A stretch of DNA of 14,507 nt from Bacillota bacterium (GCA_012727685.1 JAAYGO010000017.1:1-14507), one strand, 5' to 3'; counted from the first letter of the stretch, positions 1 to 6,983 are shown. Numbers and translations are program-made. Notes: generated by a model not told the origin, from the letters alone.

Positions 1-140
1 CGGCCATCGCGGCTATTCAGAACCAGGCGGCTGAGCTTGTGGTCACCGTAGCCGGCAAGGTTATGGCCCGCACCCTTACCCCCGAAGATCAGGAGCACCT
101 GCTCCAGGAAGCCCTGGCGGAGGTGGAACGGTTACAGTGA
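1..140 (+). CDS. atpF: ATP synthase F0 subunit b, C-terminal fragment (5' end outside window)
   Basis: Only the last 45 codons are present, read from base 3 to the TGA at 138-140. The translation, which includes AAELVVTVAGKVMARTL, matches the helical end of the b subunit, the peripheral-stalk coiled coil that ties the membrane sector to F1 through delta. The identity rests on this helical tail together with its position immediately upstream of atpH. The stop codon overlaps the atpH start (TGATG), so the two genes are probably translationally coupled. The membrane anchor and most of the stalk lie outside the window. Which of the usual upstream genes (atpB, atpE) precede it cannot be seen. Confidence 0.88.
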   Translation, partial: AIAAIQNQAAELVVTVAGKVMARTLTPEDQEHLLQEALAEVERLQ

Positions 141-640
141 TGAATAAAAGGCTTGCCCGGCACTATGCGGAGGCACTCTTTGCTGCAGCTCAAAAGTGGG
201 GGCAAGAAGAAGAACTGGGGGAAAAACTTGCTTATCTAAATCAGATGGTTGAGGAAGATGCCGAGCTCAAGAGAATCCTTTCCAACCCCCTTCTTTCTCC
301 CCAGGAACAAGAGACGGCTTTAAAAGCTTTGCTGCCCCGGTTTTTGAGCAGAAAAAAAGAAGAACTGATTTCAGCTATTGCCCCGGAGTACCAGCGCCTT
401 CTTGATGAAGCCGGGGGTATTGAGCGGGTGGAAGTAATGACGGCTGTTCCCCTTTCGACTGACCTGGAGTCAAAACTGGAAGAGAGGCTGGTGCGCCTGA
501 TTGGGAAGAAGGTGCGCCTGGAAATAAAGATTAAACCCCAAATCCTGGGGGGGCTGATTTTGCGCTGGGGAGATCGGATCATTGATGCGAGTGTGAAGAA
601 GAAGCTGGAACTCATCGGGAGCCGCTTAAAAACAGTCTAG
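140..640 (+). CDS. atpH: ATP synthase F1 subunit delta (OSCP family)
   Basis: The 166-residue product is the delta subunit, which sits on top of the alpha3beta3 hexamer and holds it to the b-subunit stalk. The N-terminal helical domain begins NKRLARHYAEALF, the usual family opening. The C-terminal part carries the family signature ILGGLILRWGDRIIDASV followed by a K/L-rich end. Length is slightly short for the family (about 175-180). ATG at 140 is preferred because it overlaps the atpF stop as TGATG. A GTG at 137, one codon upstream, is possible, and GGAGG at 119-123 could serve either. The gene is cytoplasmic, in the ATP synthase operon, with a 39-bp gap to the atpA start chosen here. Confidence 0.95.
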   Translation: MNKRLARHYAEALFAAAQKWGQEEELGEKLAYLNQMVEEDAELKRILSNPLLSPQEQETALKALLPRFLSRKKEELISAIAPEYQRLLDEAGGIERVEVMTAVPLSTDLESKLEERLVRLIGKKVRLEIKIKPQILGGLILRWGDRIIDASVKKKLELIGSRLKTV

Positions 641-662
641 CAACCGGCATGGTCACCGATGC

Positions 663-671
663 AAAGGGGGG
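663..671 (+). promoter_or_regulatory. Ribosome binding site that fixes the atpA start at TTG 680
   Basis: A purine run AAAGGGGGG lies 8 bases before TTG at 680. No comparable site precedes the upstream in-frame ATG at 659, which would also add seven residues (QRGEEG-type) absent from the family. A second GGAGG overlaps codons 1-3 of the TTG start and is too far downstream to serve it. Confidence 0.55.
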
Positions 672-679
672 AAGAAGGA

Positions 680-2206
680 TTGGAGGTCAAGCTCGAAGAG
701 ATTGCCAGCGCATTAATCGAGCAGGTTAAGCGCTATGAGCTGGAGATAGAAGTAGCGAACAAGGGGACGATTCATTATGTCGGTGACGGCATTGCGCGCG
801 TCTCCCTGGAGCAGGTCATGGCCGGCGAGCTCCTGGAATTTCCAGGGGGAGTCTACGGCATGGCCTTAAACCTGGAAGAAGAGAGCGTGGGGGCGGTCAT
901 TTTAGGTCCCTGCCAGCAGATCAAGGAGGGGGACGAAGTCAAGCGGACCGGGCGCATTATGGAGGTTCCGGTGGGGGAGGGCCTGATCGGCCGGGTGGTG
1001 AACCCGGTGGGCGAGCCCCTGGACGACAAGGGGCCCATCAAGGCCGAAAAGTTCCGGCCGGTGGAATTTCCCGCCCCGGGAGTGGTGCAGCGCCAGCCGG
1101 TAAATACCCCGCTGCAGACCGGCATCAAGGTCATTGATGCCATGTTCCCCATCGGGCGGGGGCAGCGGGAGTTGATCATCGGTGACCGCCAGACCGGGAA
1201 AACGGCCATTGCCGTGGACACGATCATCAACCAGAAGGGGCAGGATGTGATCTGCATCTACGTGGCCATCGGGCAGAAGGCTTCCACGGTGGCCGCCGTG
1301 GTACAAAAGCTCGCGGAGACCGGCGCCATGGAGTATACGACGGTGGTGGCTGCCAATGCCGGTGAACCGGCTCCGCTCCTGTATATCGCTCCCTATGCGG
1401 GCTGCGCCATGGGCGAATATTTCATGTATGAACAACACCGCGATGTTCTGATCATTTATGACGACCTCTCCAAGCATGCCGTGGCCTACCGGGAGCTTTC
1501 ACTCCTTTTGCGGAGGCCGCCGGGAAGGGAGGCCTATCCCGGGGACATTTTTTACCTCCATTCCCGCTTGCTGGAGAGGGCTGCCCGCCTGAACGATGCC
1601 CACGGCGGAGGTTCGCTTACCGCTTTGCCGGTCATTGAAACCCAGGCCGGGGATGTCTCCGCCTATATCCCCACCAACGTCATATCCATTACCGACGGCC
1701 AGATTTACCTGGAAACGGATCTCTTCCATGCCGGCCAGCGCCCGGCCGTTAACGTGGGACTCTCCGTCTCCCGGGTCGGCGGGGCGGCGCAGACCCGGGC
1801 CATGAAGCAGGTGGCCGGCCGATTGCGCCTGGACCTGGCCCAATACCAGGAGCTGGCGGCCTTTGCCCAGTTTGGGACGGACCTGGATAAAGCTACTCGG
1901 GCCAGACTGTCCAGGGGCGAGCGGATGATGGAGCTTTTAAAGCAGGGTCAATACCAGCCGATGCCGGTGGAAGAGCAGATTGTGGTCATCTATGCCGCTG
2001 TCAACAGGTACCTGGATGCTCTGCCCCTGGAAAGAATCAGGGCTTTTGAGCGGGAATATCTCCACTTCCTGAGGAGCAGCTATCCCCAGCTCCTGCAGGG
2101 GATCCGGGAAAAGAAGCTTTTGGATGAAGAGCTGGAGGCGCTGCTGAAAACGAGCATCCAGGAATTTTTGGCCGGTTTTGCTCCAGCCGGCGGCGATGAT
2201 TCCTGA
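680..2206 (+). CDS. atpA: ATP synthase F1 subunit alpha
   Basis: This is the non-catalytic nucleotide-binding subunit of the F1 hexamer, 508 residues from TTG 680 (515 if read from ATG 659). The order of domains is an N-terminal beta-barrel (about 20-90), a RecA-like nucleotide domain and a C-terminal helical bundle. The P-loop GDRQTGKT is at about 168-175. LIIYDDLSKHAVAYRE is the Walker B region. SVSRVGGAAQT carries the arginine that reaches into the beta catalytic site. The TTG start is chosen because LEVKLEEI aligns with the common family opening MSIRPEEI and has the better ribosome binding site. Nothing is missing, and the C-terminal end EEQIVVIYAAVNRYLD is typical. It lies between atpH and atpG in a conserved operon. 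Identity is certain; only the start is inferred. Confidence 0.97.
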   Translation: MEVKLEEIASALIEQVKRYELEIEVANKGTIHYVGDGIARVSLEQVMAGELLEFPGGVYGMALNLEEESVGAVILGPCQQIKEGDEVKRTGRIMEVPVGEGLIGRVVNPVGEPLDDKGPIKAEKFRPVEFPAPGVVQRQPVNTPLQTGIKVIDAMFPIGRGQRELIIGDRQTGKTAIAVDTIINQKGQDVICIYVAIGQKASTVAAVVQKLAETGAMEYTTVVAANAGEPAPLLYIAPYAGCAMGEYFMYEQHRDVLIIYDDLSKHAVAYRELSLLLRRPPGREAYPGDIFYLHSRLLERAARLNDAHGGGSLTALPVIETQAGDVSAYIPTNVISITDGQIYLETDLFHAGQRPAVNVGLSVSRVGGAAQTRAMKQVAGRLRLDLAQYQELAAFAQFGTDLDKATRARLSRGERMMELLKQGQYQPMPVEEQIVVIYAAVNRYLDALPLERIRAFEREYLHFLRSSYPQLLQGIREKKLLDEELEALLKTSIQEFLAGFAPAGGDDS

Positions 2207-2247
2207 TGGCCGATGCATTCGGTGCAAGATAAAGGCGGTGGTAATTT

Positions 2248-3108
2248 TTGTCTGCGATCAGGGAAATAAAGCGGCGCATCAAGTTGATTAAAAATATCCA
2301 GCATGTGACGGGGGCCATGAAGATGGTGGCGTCGGCCAAGCTCCGTCGGGCCCAAAGCCGGCTCTATGCTGCCCGTCCCTATGCCCAAAAAATTGTCGAG
2401 CTAGTCGGCCGCTTAGCCCTGGCGCCTGAGGCCCAAAGCCTGCCGCTGCTGGCCTCCCGGGAGGTCAAAAAGAAGGCCTATGTGCTGATCGCCGGCGACC
2501 GGGGACTGGCCGGGGCCTATAACTCTCACCTGATTCACCTGGCGGAGCAGTGCTTGCGCAGGGAAGAGCAGCCGGTCGCCCTTGTGGTCGCCGGCCGCAA
2601 AGGATGGCAGTATTTTCGCCGGCGGTCGGTAGAGATCTTGAAGAGTTATGCCGAGATTGGCGACGAACCGGATCTCTCCCTGGCCCGGGAGCTGGCCCGG
2701 CAGTTGATGGCGATTTTTCTAGAGGGGCAGGTGGACGAGGTAAACCTGGTTTACGCCCGCTTCCATTCGGCGCTGCGCTACGACCCCCTGGTGGAAAGGC
2801 TTTTGCCGATCCAGGCTCCTTCCCTGGAAGGGAGCGATAGCCTCGATTATCTTTACGAACCGGGGCCCATGGCTGTGCTGGAGACCATCTTGCCCCGTTA
2901 CTGCGAGATCAGGGTCTACCAGGCTCTGCTGGAAGCCAAGGCCAGCGAACACGGTGCCAGAATGATCGCCATGGAAAGCGCCACCAAAAACAGCAGTGAA
3001 ATGATCGAGCAGCTAACTTTATCCTATAATAAAGCCCGCCAGAACGCCATCACCACAGAGCTTTTGGAAGTGGCTACGGGCGCTGAGGCGTTGAAGGATC
3101 AGGGGTAG
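2248..3108 (+). CDS. atpG: ATP synthase F1 subunit gamma
   Basis: The 286-residue gamma subunit forms the central rotor shaft that turns inside alpha3beta3. The N-terminal helix SAIREIKRRIKLIKNIQHVT and the C-terminal helix with MIAMESATKNSSEMI are the two conserved coiled-coil strands of the shaft. The Rossmann-like middle contains AGDRGLAGAYN. Translation starts at TTG 2248, giving the expected N-terminus, with AAGGCGGTGG (2232-2241) six bases upstream; no ATG fits the family start. The gap from atpA is 41 bp and holds no recognisable element. Length and motifs are normal for bacteria. Confidence 0.96.
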   Translation: MSAIREIKRRIKLIKNIQHVTGAMKMVASAKLRRAQSRLYAARPYAQKIVELVGRLALAPEAQSLPLLASREVKKKAYVLIAGDRGLAGAYNSHLIHLAEQCLRREEQPVALVVAGRKGWQYFRRRSVEILKSYAEIGDEPDLSLARELARQLMAIFLEGQVDEVNLVYARFHSALRYDPLVERLLPIQAPSLEGSDSLDYLYEPGPMAVLETILPRYCEIRVYQALLEAKASEHGARMIAMESATKNSSEMIEQLTLSYNKARQNAITTELLEVATGAEALKDQG

Positions 3109-3115
3109 AGGAGGG
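3109..3115 (+). promoter_or_regulatory. Ribosome binding site selecting the GTG start of atpD
   Basis: AGGAGGG ends seven bases before GTG at 3123. An ATG two bases upstream (3121) is immediately followed by TGA, so it cannot start the gene. The local sequence ATGTGAAC therefore hides a GTG start inside an ATG-TGA pair. Confidence 0.75.
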
Positions 3116-3122
3116 ACAGGAT

Positions 3123-4505
3123 GTGAACGAAGGAAAAGTGATCCAGGTGATCGGTCCGGTCGTGGATATAGAGTTCCTGGAAGGTCATTTGCCCGATTTA
3201 TATAATGCCATCGTGATCAAGGAAAAAGGGATTACCATGGAGGTGATGCAGCACCTGGGTGACAACCGGGTCCGGTGCGTGGCCCTCTCCTCCACCGATG
3301 GCATGCAAACAGGGATGAAGGCTGTTGATACGGGAGCTCCCATTAAGGTTCCGGTGGGCCCCGCCACTTTAGGGAGGATGTTTAACGTGGTGGGCGAACC
3401 GATCGATGAAAAGGGACCCCTGGAAGCAGAAGAGTGGTGGCCCATACACCGGAAACCGCCTTCTTTTGACGAGTTAAGGCCCTCCGCGGAGATCCTTGAG
3501 ACAGGCCTTAAGGTCCTTGATCTGCTGGCGCCCCTGCCCAGGGGCGGCAAGATGGGGCTTTTCGGCGGGGCCGGCGTGGGGAAGACGGTGCTGATCATGG
3601 AGCTCATCCGCAACATCGCATACGAACATGGTGGCTATTCCGTCTTTGCCGGGGTCGGTGAACGGACCAGGGAAGGCAATGACCTCTACCTGGAGATGAC
3701 CGAGTCGGGGGTTTTAAATAAAACCGTATTGATCTTCGGCCAGATGAACGAGCCCCCGGGAGCCCGGATGCGGGTCGGGCTGTCGGGCTTGACTGCCGCC
3801 GAGTATTTCCGGGATCAAGGGGGCCAGGATGTCCTGCTGTTTATCGATAATATTTTCCGCTTTGTGCAGGCCGGTTCCGAGGTTTCCGCGCTGCTGGGCA
3901 GGATGCCCTCCGCCGTAGGCTACCAGCCCACCCTGGCGACGGAGATGGGCGAGCTGCAGGAGCGGATCAGCTCTACCCGGAAGGGTTCCATCACCTCGGT
4001 GCAGGCCATCTACGTGCCGGCCGATGACCTTACCGACCCGGCTCCGGCTACCACTTTTGCCCACCTGGACGGCACCATTGTGCTCTCCCGGCGCCTGACG
4101 GAGCTGGGGATCTACCCGGCAGTTGATCCTCTCGAATCGACTTCGCGCCTTCTCGATCCCCTTGTGGTGGGGGAGGAACACTATGAAGTGGGGCGGGGAG
4201 TGCAGCGAATCCTGCAGCGCTACAAGGAGCTCCAGGATATTATCGCCATTTTAGGGATTGAGGAGCTTTCAGATGAAGACAAGCTTATCGTGGCGCGGGC
4301 GCGCAAGGTGCAGCGCTTCCTATCCCAGCCCTTCCACGTGGCCGAAGCCTTTACCGGGCGGCCGGGGGTTTACGTGCCTTTAAAGGAGACCATTGCCGGC
4401 TTTAAAGAGATCCTGGCCGGAGAGCATGATGAGCTGCCGGAGGAAGCTTTCTACATGGTGGGCACTATCGAGGAAGCCGCCAAGAAGGCAGAGGAGTTGA
4501 CCTGA
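3123..4505 (+). CDS. atpD: ATP synthase F1 subunit beta (catalytic)
   Basis: The 460-residue catalytic subunit makes or hydrolyses ATP at the alpha/beta interfaces. An N-terminal beta-barrel (about 1-75) precedes the RecA-like domain. The P-loop GGAGVGKT is at 148-155 and the catalytic glutamate is E180 in GVGERTREG. LLFIDNIFRFVQAGSEV is the Walker B/DNIFRF region. The loop equivalent to DELSEED reads EELSDED at 380-386, and the C-terminal helical domain is complete. GTG 3123 is the start because it follows AGGAGGG and gives the expected NEGKVIQVIGPVVD opening. The stop codon overlaps the atpC start as TGATG. No residue expected for catalysis is missing. Confidence 0.98.
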   Translation: MNEGKVIQVIGPVVDIEFLEGHLPDLYNAIVIKEKGITMEVMQHLGDNRVRCVALSSTDGMQTGMKAVDTGAPIKVPVGPATLGRMFNVVGEPIDEKGPLEAEEWWPIHRKPPSFDELRPSAEILETGLKVLDLLAPLPRGGKMGLFGGAGVGKTVLIMELIRNIAYEHGGYSVFAGVGERTREGNDLYLEMTESGVLNKTVLIFGQMNEPPGARMRVGLSGLTAAEYFRDQGGQDVLLFIDNIFRFVQAGSEVSALLGRMPSAVGYQPTLATEMGELQERISSTRKGSITSVQAIYVPADDLTDPAPATTFAHLDGTIVLSRRLTELGIYPAVDPLESTSRLLDPLVVGEEHYEVGRGVQRILQRYKELQDIIAILGIEELSDEDKLIVARARKVQRFLSQPFHVAEAFTGRPGVYVPLKETIAGFKEILAGEHDELPEEAFYMVGTIEEAAKKAEELT

Positions 4506-4909
4506 TGGGCACGCTAAGGCTTGAGGTTTTTACACCCCAGAGGAGAGTTTTCTGTGCAGCAGTAGCCAGCGTAATCGCCCCGGGCCTTGAAGGCTATCTC
4601 GGCATTCTCCCCCGGCATGCCCCGCTGCTGGCCGTTTTAAAAGCCGGAGTAGTCTATTGCCGCGATGCCGAAGGAAAGACCGAACGGCTCGCCGTTTCGG
4701 GGGGGATTCTCGAGGCCGGTCCCGTCAAGGTTATCATCCTGGCGGATGAGGCGGAACTGGCCGGGGAGATCGATGTGGAAAGGGCTCGCCGCGCCAAAGA
4801 GAGGGCGGAGAAACGGCTGCGGGAGCGCCCTGCAGGACTGGACCTGGCCCGGGCGGAAGCAGCACTGCAGCGGAGCCTGGCCCGGCTAAAGGCTGCCAGG
4901 GCAATCTGA
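4505..4909 (+). CDS. atpC: ATP synthase F1 subunit epsilon
   Basis: The 134-residue epsilon subunit links gamma to the c-ring and can inhibit ATP hydrolysis through its C-terminal helices. The N-terminal beta-sandwich (about 1-85) has the family pattern LEVFTPQRRVF, then GYLGILPRHAPLLAVLKAG. The C-terminal 45 residues are Arg/Ala/Glu-rich helices (ERARRAKERAEKRL). The start overlaps the atpD stop (TGATG), with GAGGAG eight bases upstream. It is the last gene of the operon. It converges on a small minus-strand gene only six bases away, and I see no good intrinsic terminator between them. Confidence 0.95.
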   Translation: MGTLRLEVFTPQRRVFCAAVASVIAPGLEGYLGILPRHAPLLAVLKAGVVYCRDAEGKTERLAVSGGILEAGPVKVIILADEAELAGEIDVERARRAKERAEKRLRERPAGLDLARAEAALQRSLARLKAARAI

Positions 4910-4915
4910 TTAATT

Positions 4916-5104
4916 TTATATCGGTTTCGGTTCTCTCTGGGCGTCTTCCGCCTCTTTATTGATCTTCGCTTCACACAGGGGGCAGATGCCGAATTTGGGG
5001 GGGGAAGGTGCTTCTAATTCTTCTTCCGGAATGATCGCGGTCAGGGTTTCGAATGCAAATTTCCGCCCGCAAATCATGCAGCGCTGCTGGAACCGCTTGT
5101 CCAC
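4916..5104 (-). CDS. Small putative zinc-binding protein with two CxxC knuckles
   Basis: The 62-residue product has CMIC at residues 9-12 and CPLC near residue 41. The spacing is that of a zinc ribbon or knuckle protein, with a charged tail. I do not recognise a defined function. The pattern loosely recalls the DUF2197/YlaI-like small Firmicute proteins, but that is a guess from cysteine spacing only. It starts at GTG 5104 behind GGGAGAGGA, a good ribosome binding site. A 10-bp palindrome (CTCCCGGGAG, 5113-5122) overlaps that site and could fold over it. The gene is convergent with atpC across six bases, so its 3' end is open to antisense readthrough from the ATP synthase operon. It is cytoplasmic by composition, with no signal or membrane segment. 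Confidence 0.72.
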   Translation of the reverse strand: MDKRFQQRCMICGRKFAFETLTAIIPEEELEAPSPPKFGICPLCEAKINKEAEDAQREPKPI

Positions 5105-5165
5105 TCGATCCTCTCCCGGGAGCCTGAGCGATAAATAGAGGAGAAAACTGTATCTTTCTGGAGCA

Positions 5166-5195
5166 AGTATATCATTACTGCCAAATGGGGATCAA
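5166..5195 (-). promoter_or_regulatory. Candidate sigma-A promoter for the small CxxC protein gene
   Basis: On the minus strand TTGATC (5195-5190) and TATACT (5171-5166) are separated by 18 bases. The -10 matches five of six consensus positions and the -35 four of six. It would start transcription near 5160 and leave a leader of about 55 nt. Confidence 0.4.
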
Positions 5196-5234
5196 TCCAT
5201 CTTTTGCCTTTTTGCGTTCATTTCGCAAGCATCA

Positions 5235-5252
5235 TATTTGGCAAGCCAAATA
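5235..5252. repeat. Perfect inverted repeat TATTTGGC-AA-GCCAAATA
   Basis: Two 8-base arms flank a 2-base centre in the intergenic region between the UxaA-type gene and the small CxxC gene. No T-run follows on either strand, and the loop is too tight for a good terminator hairpin. An operator for a dimeric regulator fits better. It lies about 40 bases upstream of the candidate -35 of the small gene. Confidence 0.45.
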
Positions 5253-5262
5253 ATATCTTTAG

Positions 5263-5283
5263 CCGGTGGCCCCCAGTCACCGG
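5263..5283 (-). terminator. Weak hairpin just after the UxaA large-subunit gene
   Basis: CCGGTG (5263-5268) pairs with CACCGG (5278-5283) around a 9-base loop, starting 11 bases past the stop codon on the minus strand. The following minus-strand bases (CTAAAGATATTATTT) are only moderately T-rich, so termination here would be inefficient. Confidence 0.3.
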
Positions 5284-5293
5284 TGATGGCGGT

Positions 5294-6454
5294 TTAACAG
5301 TAGCTGCCCAGTTGATTGATGGCCATATTGGAGAGCTTGTGCTGCTCCGCCTTGACGGTTTCACCGTTACAGACCCGGAGCAGGTAGTTTAACAGCTCGT
5401 CGCCGAGTTCCGCCACTGTCCTGGTGCCCTTGATGCTTGCGCTGGTATCAAAATCGAGCATATCGGCCAGGCGGGCATAGGTGTCGGCGTTGCCGGTAAT
5501 TTTAATCACCGGGGCGATGGCATTGCCAACAGGGGTGCCCCTGCCGGTCGTGAAGGCGATGACCTGCGCCCCCGCCGCCACCTTGGCGGCCACGGAGGCA
5601 ACATCATAGGCCGTTGTATTTAAAAACACCAGGCCTTTTTTGTCAATCATCTCCCCATATTCGTAGACCGCTTCAAAGGGCCTGCTGCCGCTTTTCTGGA
5701 TGCAGCCCAGCGATTTTTCTTCCAGGGTGGTAAGGCCGCCGGCCTTATTCCCGGGAGAAGGGTTTGCCTTTCTAATGTCTTCTCCGGCCTCAAAAAAGAG
5801 CTGCTCGCATGCCTTAACGGTGTCATAGAGCTTCTGCCCGATCTCCGGGGTGCGGCCGCGGCGGGCCAGGATCTGTTCTGCGCCGATTGCTTCGGGGGTT
5901 TCACTGATAACCGTGGTGGCCCCTAAATCCACCAGGCGATCGGAGAGGTAGCCGAGCACGATGTTGGACGAGAGCCCCGAGGTGGCATCGGAACCGCCGC
6001 ATTCCATGCCGAGGATGATCTCCGCGATATCGCATTCTTCCCGCTTGCAGCGTGCGGCCTCTGCCAGCAAAGTTGACGCGATCCTAACCCCCTTCGCCAC
6101 GGTTTTCTCGATGCCGCCCTCTTCCTGGATGTAGATATGGAACACAGGTTTATCTGTGCGCTGGTGGATCGCGGCCAGGTATCTTTCTTTTTGCAGAGTT
6201 TCGCATCCCAGGCCGACGATCAGGGCGCCATAGACATTGCCATTGGCGATCATGCCGGATAAAATGTCCAGGGTCATTTTGGTGTCCCTGGCGTTTTGGG
6301 CGCACCCGTTGGGGTTATAGAGATAGGTGCTCCCTTTAACCCGTTCGGCGATCATTTGCGCCACACCGGCAGCACAGAGCACCCCCGGCATGACCACGAC
6401 ATGGTTGCGGATGCCGGCCCGCCCATCCGCACGCCTGTAGCCGTGAAACTTCAT
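5294..6454 (-). CDS. UxaA family lyase/dehydratase, large subunit (altronate/galactarate dehydratase or sulfolactate sulfo-lyase type)
   Basis: The 386-residue protein belongs to the UxaA/GarD/SuyB family, whose known members remove water from sugar acids (altronate, galactarate) or sulfite from sulfolactate. The N-terminus has GYRRADGRAGIRNHV. Conserved cysteine/metal-site motifs follow: NPNGCAQ (47-53), GLGCE (81-85), MECGGSDATSG (150-160), the NPSPGNKAGGLTTLEEKSLG segment (231-250) and FTTGRGTPVGNAI (301-313). The C-terminus is the usual short tail. The SAF domain found at the N-terminus of single-chain enzymes is absent and is encoded by the gene 21 bases upstream, so the two products should form one enzyme. 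A GAGGGGAG ribosome binding site lies 12 bases before the ATG. Split genes are known both for altronate-type enzymes and for SuyAB, and the neighbours do not reveal the substrate. Confidence 0.85.
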   Translation of the reverse strand: MKFHGYRRADGRAGIRNHVVVMPGVLCAAGVAQMIAERVKGSTYLYNPNGCAQNARDTKMTLDILSGMIANGNVYGALIVGLGCETLQKERYLAAIHQRTDKPVFHIYIQEEGGIEKTVAKGVRIASTLLAEAARCKREECDIAEIILGMECGGSDATSGLSSNIVLGYLSDRLVDLGATTVISETPEAIGAEQILARRGRTPEIGQKLYDTVKACEQLFFEAGEDIRKANPSPGNKAGGLTTLEEKSLGCIQKSGSRPFEAVYEYGEMIDKKGLVFLNTTAYDVASVAAKVAAGAQVIAFTTGRGTPVGNAIAPVIKITGNADTYARLADMLDFDTSASIKGTRTVAELGDELLNYLLRVCNGETVKAEQHKLSNMAINQLGSYC

Positions 6455-6475
6455 TGACTTTACTTGCTCCCCTCG

Positions 6476-6742
6476 TTATGTAGCCAGGTTATGAGTATGG
6501 ACATGTTCGCCCGGTAAAATGGCTGTTGTAGCATGGCCAATTATTTCGCCGTATTTTAAAACGGCCTCTCCTTGATTGATCTGTTTTATGGCCGCCTTAT
6601 GGTAAATGGGGATCGAAGAGCGGGCTTTAACGATGGCTCTCTTTCCTTTGCTCATGAAAATGATCTCATCTCCGGGGGAGAGCTCCCTGGTCACCGTTAC
6701 TACAGTATCGGTATCGCTAATTAAGATCGCATTGATCAGCAT
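6476..6742 (-). CDS. UxaA family lyase/dehydratase, small SAF-domain subunit
   Basis: The 88-residue product is a stand-alone SAF domain, the small companion of UxaA/SuyB-type enzymes. The family signature reads HKAAIKQINQGEAVLKYG, then IIGHATTAILPGEHVHTHNL, at the C-terminal half. In single-chain altronate dehydratases this domain forms the N-terminus; here it is separate, as in SuyA. It is the first gene of a two-gene minus-strand unit. The start is ATG 6742, with only a weak upstream purine stretch (GAAGGG, about 12 bases away). The leader is long, about 130 nt from the predicted transcription start. Function is firm at family level; substrate is unknown. Confidence 0.83.
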   Translation of the reverse strand: MLINAILISDTDTVVTVTRELSPGDEIIFMSKGKRAIVKARSSIPIYHKAAIKQINQGEAVLKYGEIIGHATTAILPGEHVHTHNLAT

Positions 6743-6793
6743 GGGGCTTCTTTACCCTTCGTGAAAAAGCTGCGGCGCTAGATTTGCAAAAAC

Positions 6794-6838
6794 AAAAACA
6801 TACCCCGCATTTCCCAAGCATGTCGCTGCAATGTTTTT
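6794..6838 (-). promoter_or_regulatory. Leader hairpin with following T-run, possible attenuator
   Basis: On the minus strand AAAAACAT (6838-6831) can pair perfectly with ATGTTTTT (6801-6794), with an extra GCA/TGC inner helix, followed by G and five Ts. It lies inside the predicted leader of the SAF-domain gene, 51 bases before the start codon. The outer stem is almost all A-U, so stability is low. Confidence 0.25.
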
Positions 6839-6857
6839 AACTTTTTCCCGCTGTTTA

Positions 6858-6868
6858 AGAGCAGCTCT
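6858..6868. repeat. 11-base palindrome AGAGC-A-GCTCT just after the leftward transcription start
   Basis: The perfect 5+1+5 palindrome sits about 6-16 bases downstream of the predicted leftward start site (near 6874), a usual place for a repressor operator. No regulator consensus is recognised, so it may be chance. Confidence 0.3.
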
Positions 6869-6880
6869 GAACTTTATTAA

Positions 6881-6908
6881 AGTATACAATAATCAGACTG
6901 GCTGTCAA
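6881..6908 (-). promoter_or_regulatory. Sigma-A promoter for the UxaA-type operon
   Basis: On the minus strand TTGACA (6908-6903) and TATACT (6886-6881) are 16 bases apart, a perfect -35 and a five-of-six -10. Transcription would start near 6874, leaving a leader of about 130 nt to the ATG at 6742. Confidence 0.72.
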
Positions 6909-6940
6909 GGAGAGATAAAATTTAGATATCTTTGGGGCCG

Positions 6941-6969
6941 TTGACAGCCTATCTTGATGGTGGTATGAT
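6941..6969 (+). promoter_or_regulatory. Sigma-A promoter for the ECF S-component-like gene
   Basis: TTGACA (6941-6946) and TATGAT (6964-6969) are separated by exactly 17 bases, close to an ideal housekeeping promoter. The start would be near 6976, giving a 108-nt leader to the ATG at 7084. The Rex-like palindrome begins about eight bases after this start. Confidence 0.8.
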
Positions 6970-6983
6970 AGGCTTGATGGGCC

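Noticed and set aside
4876..4900. CCTGGC/GCCAGG hairpin at the end of atpC as an operon terminator
   Set aside because: It lies within the coding region, and the T-rich bases start more than 10 bases beyond the stem, so it does not meet terminator criteria.
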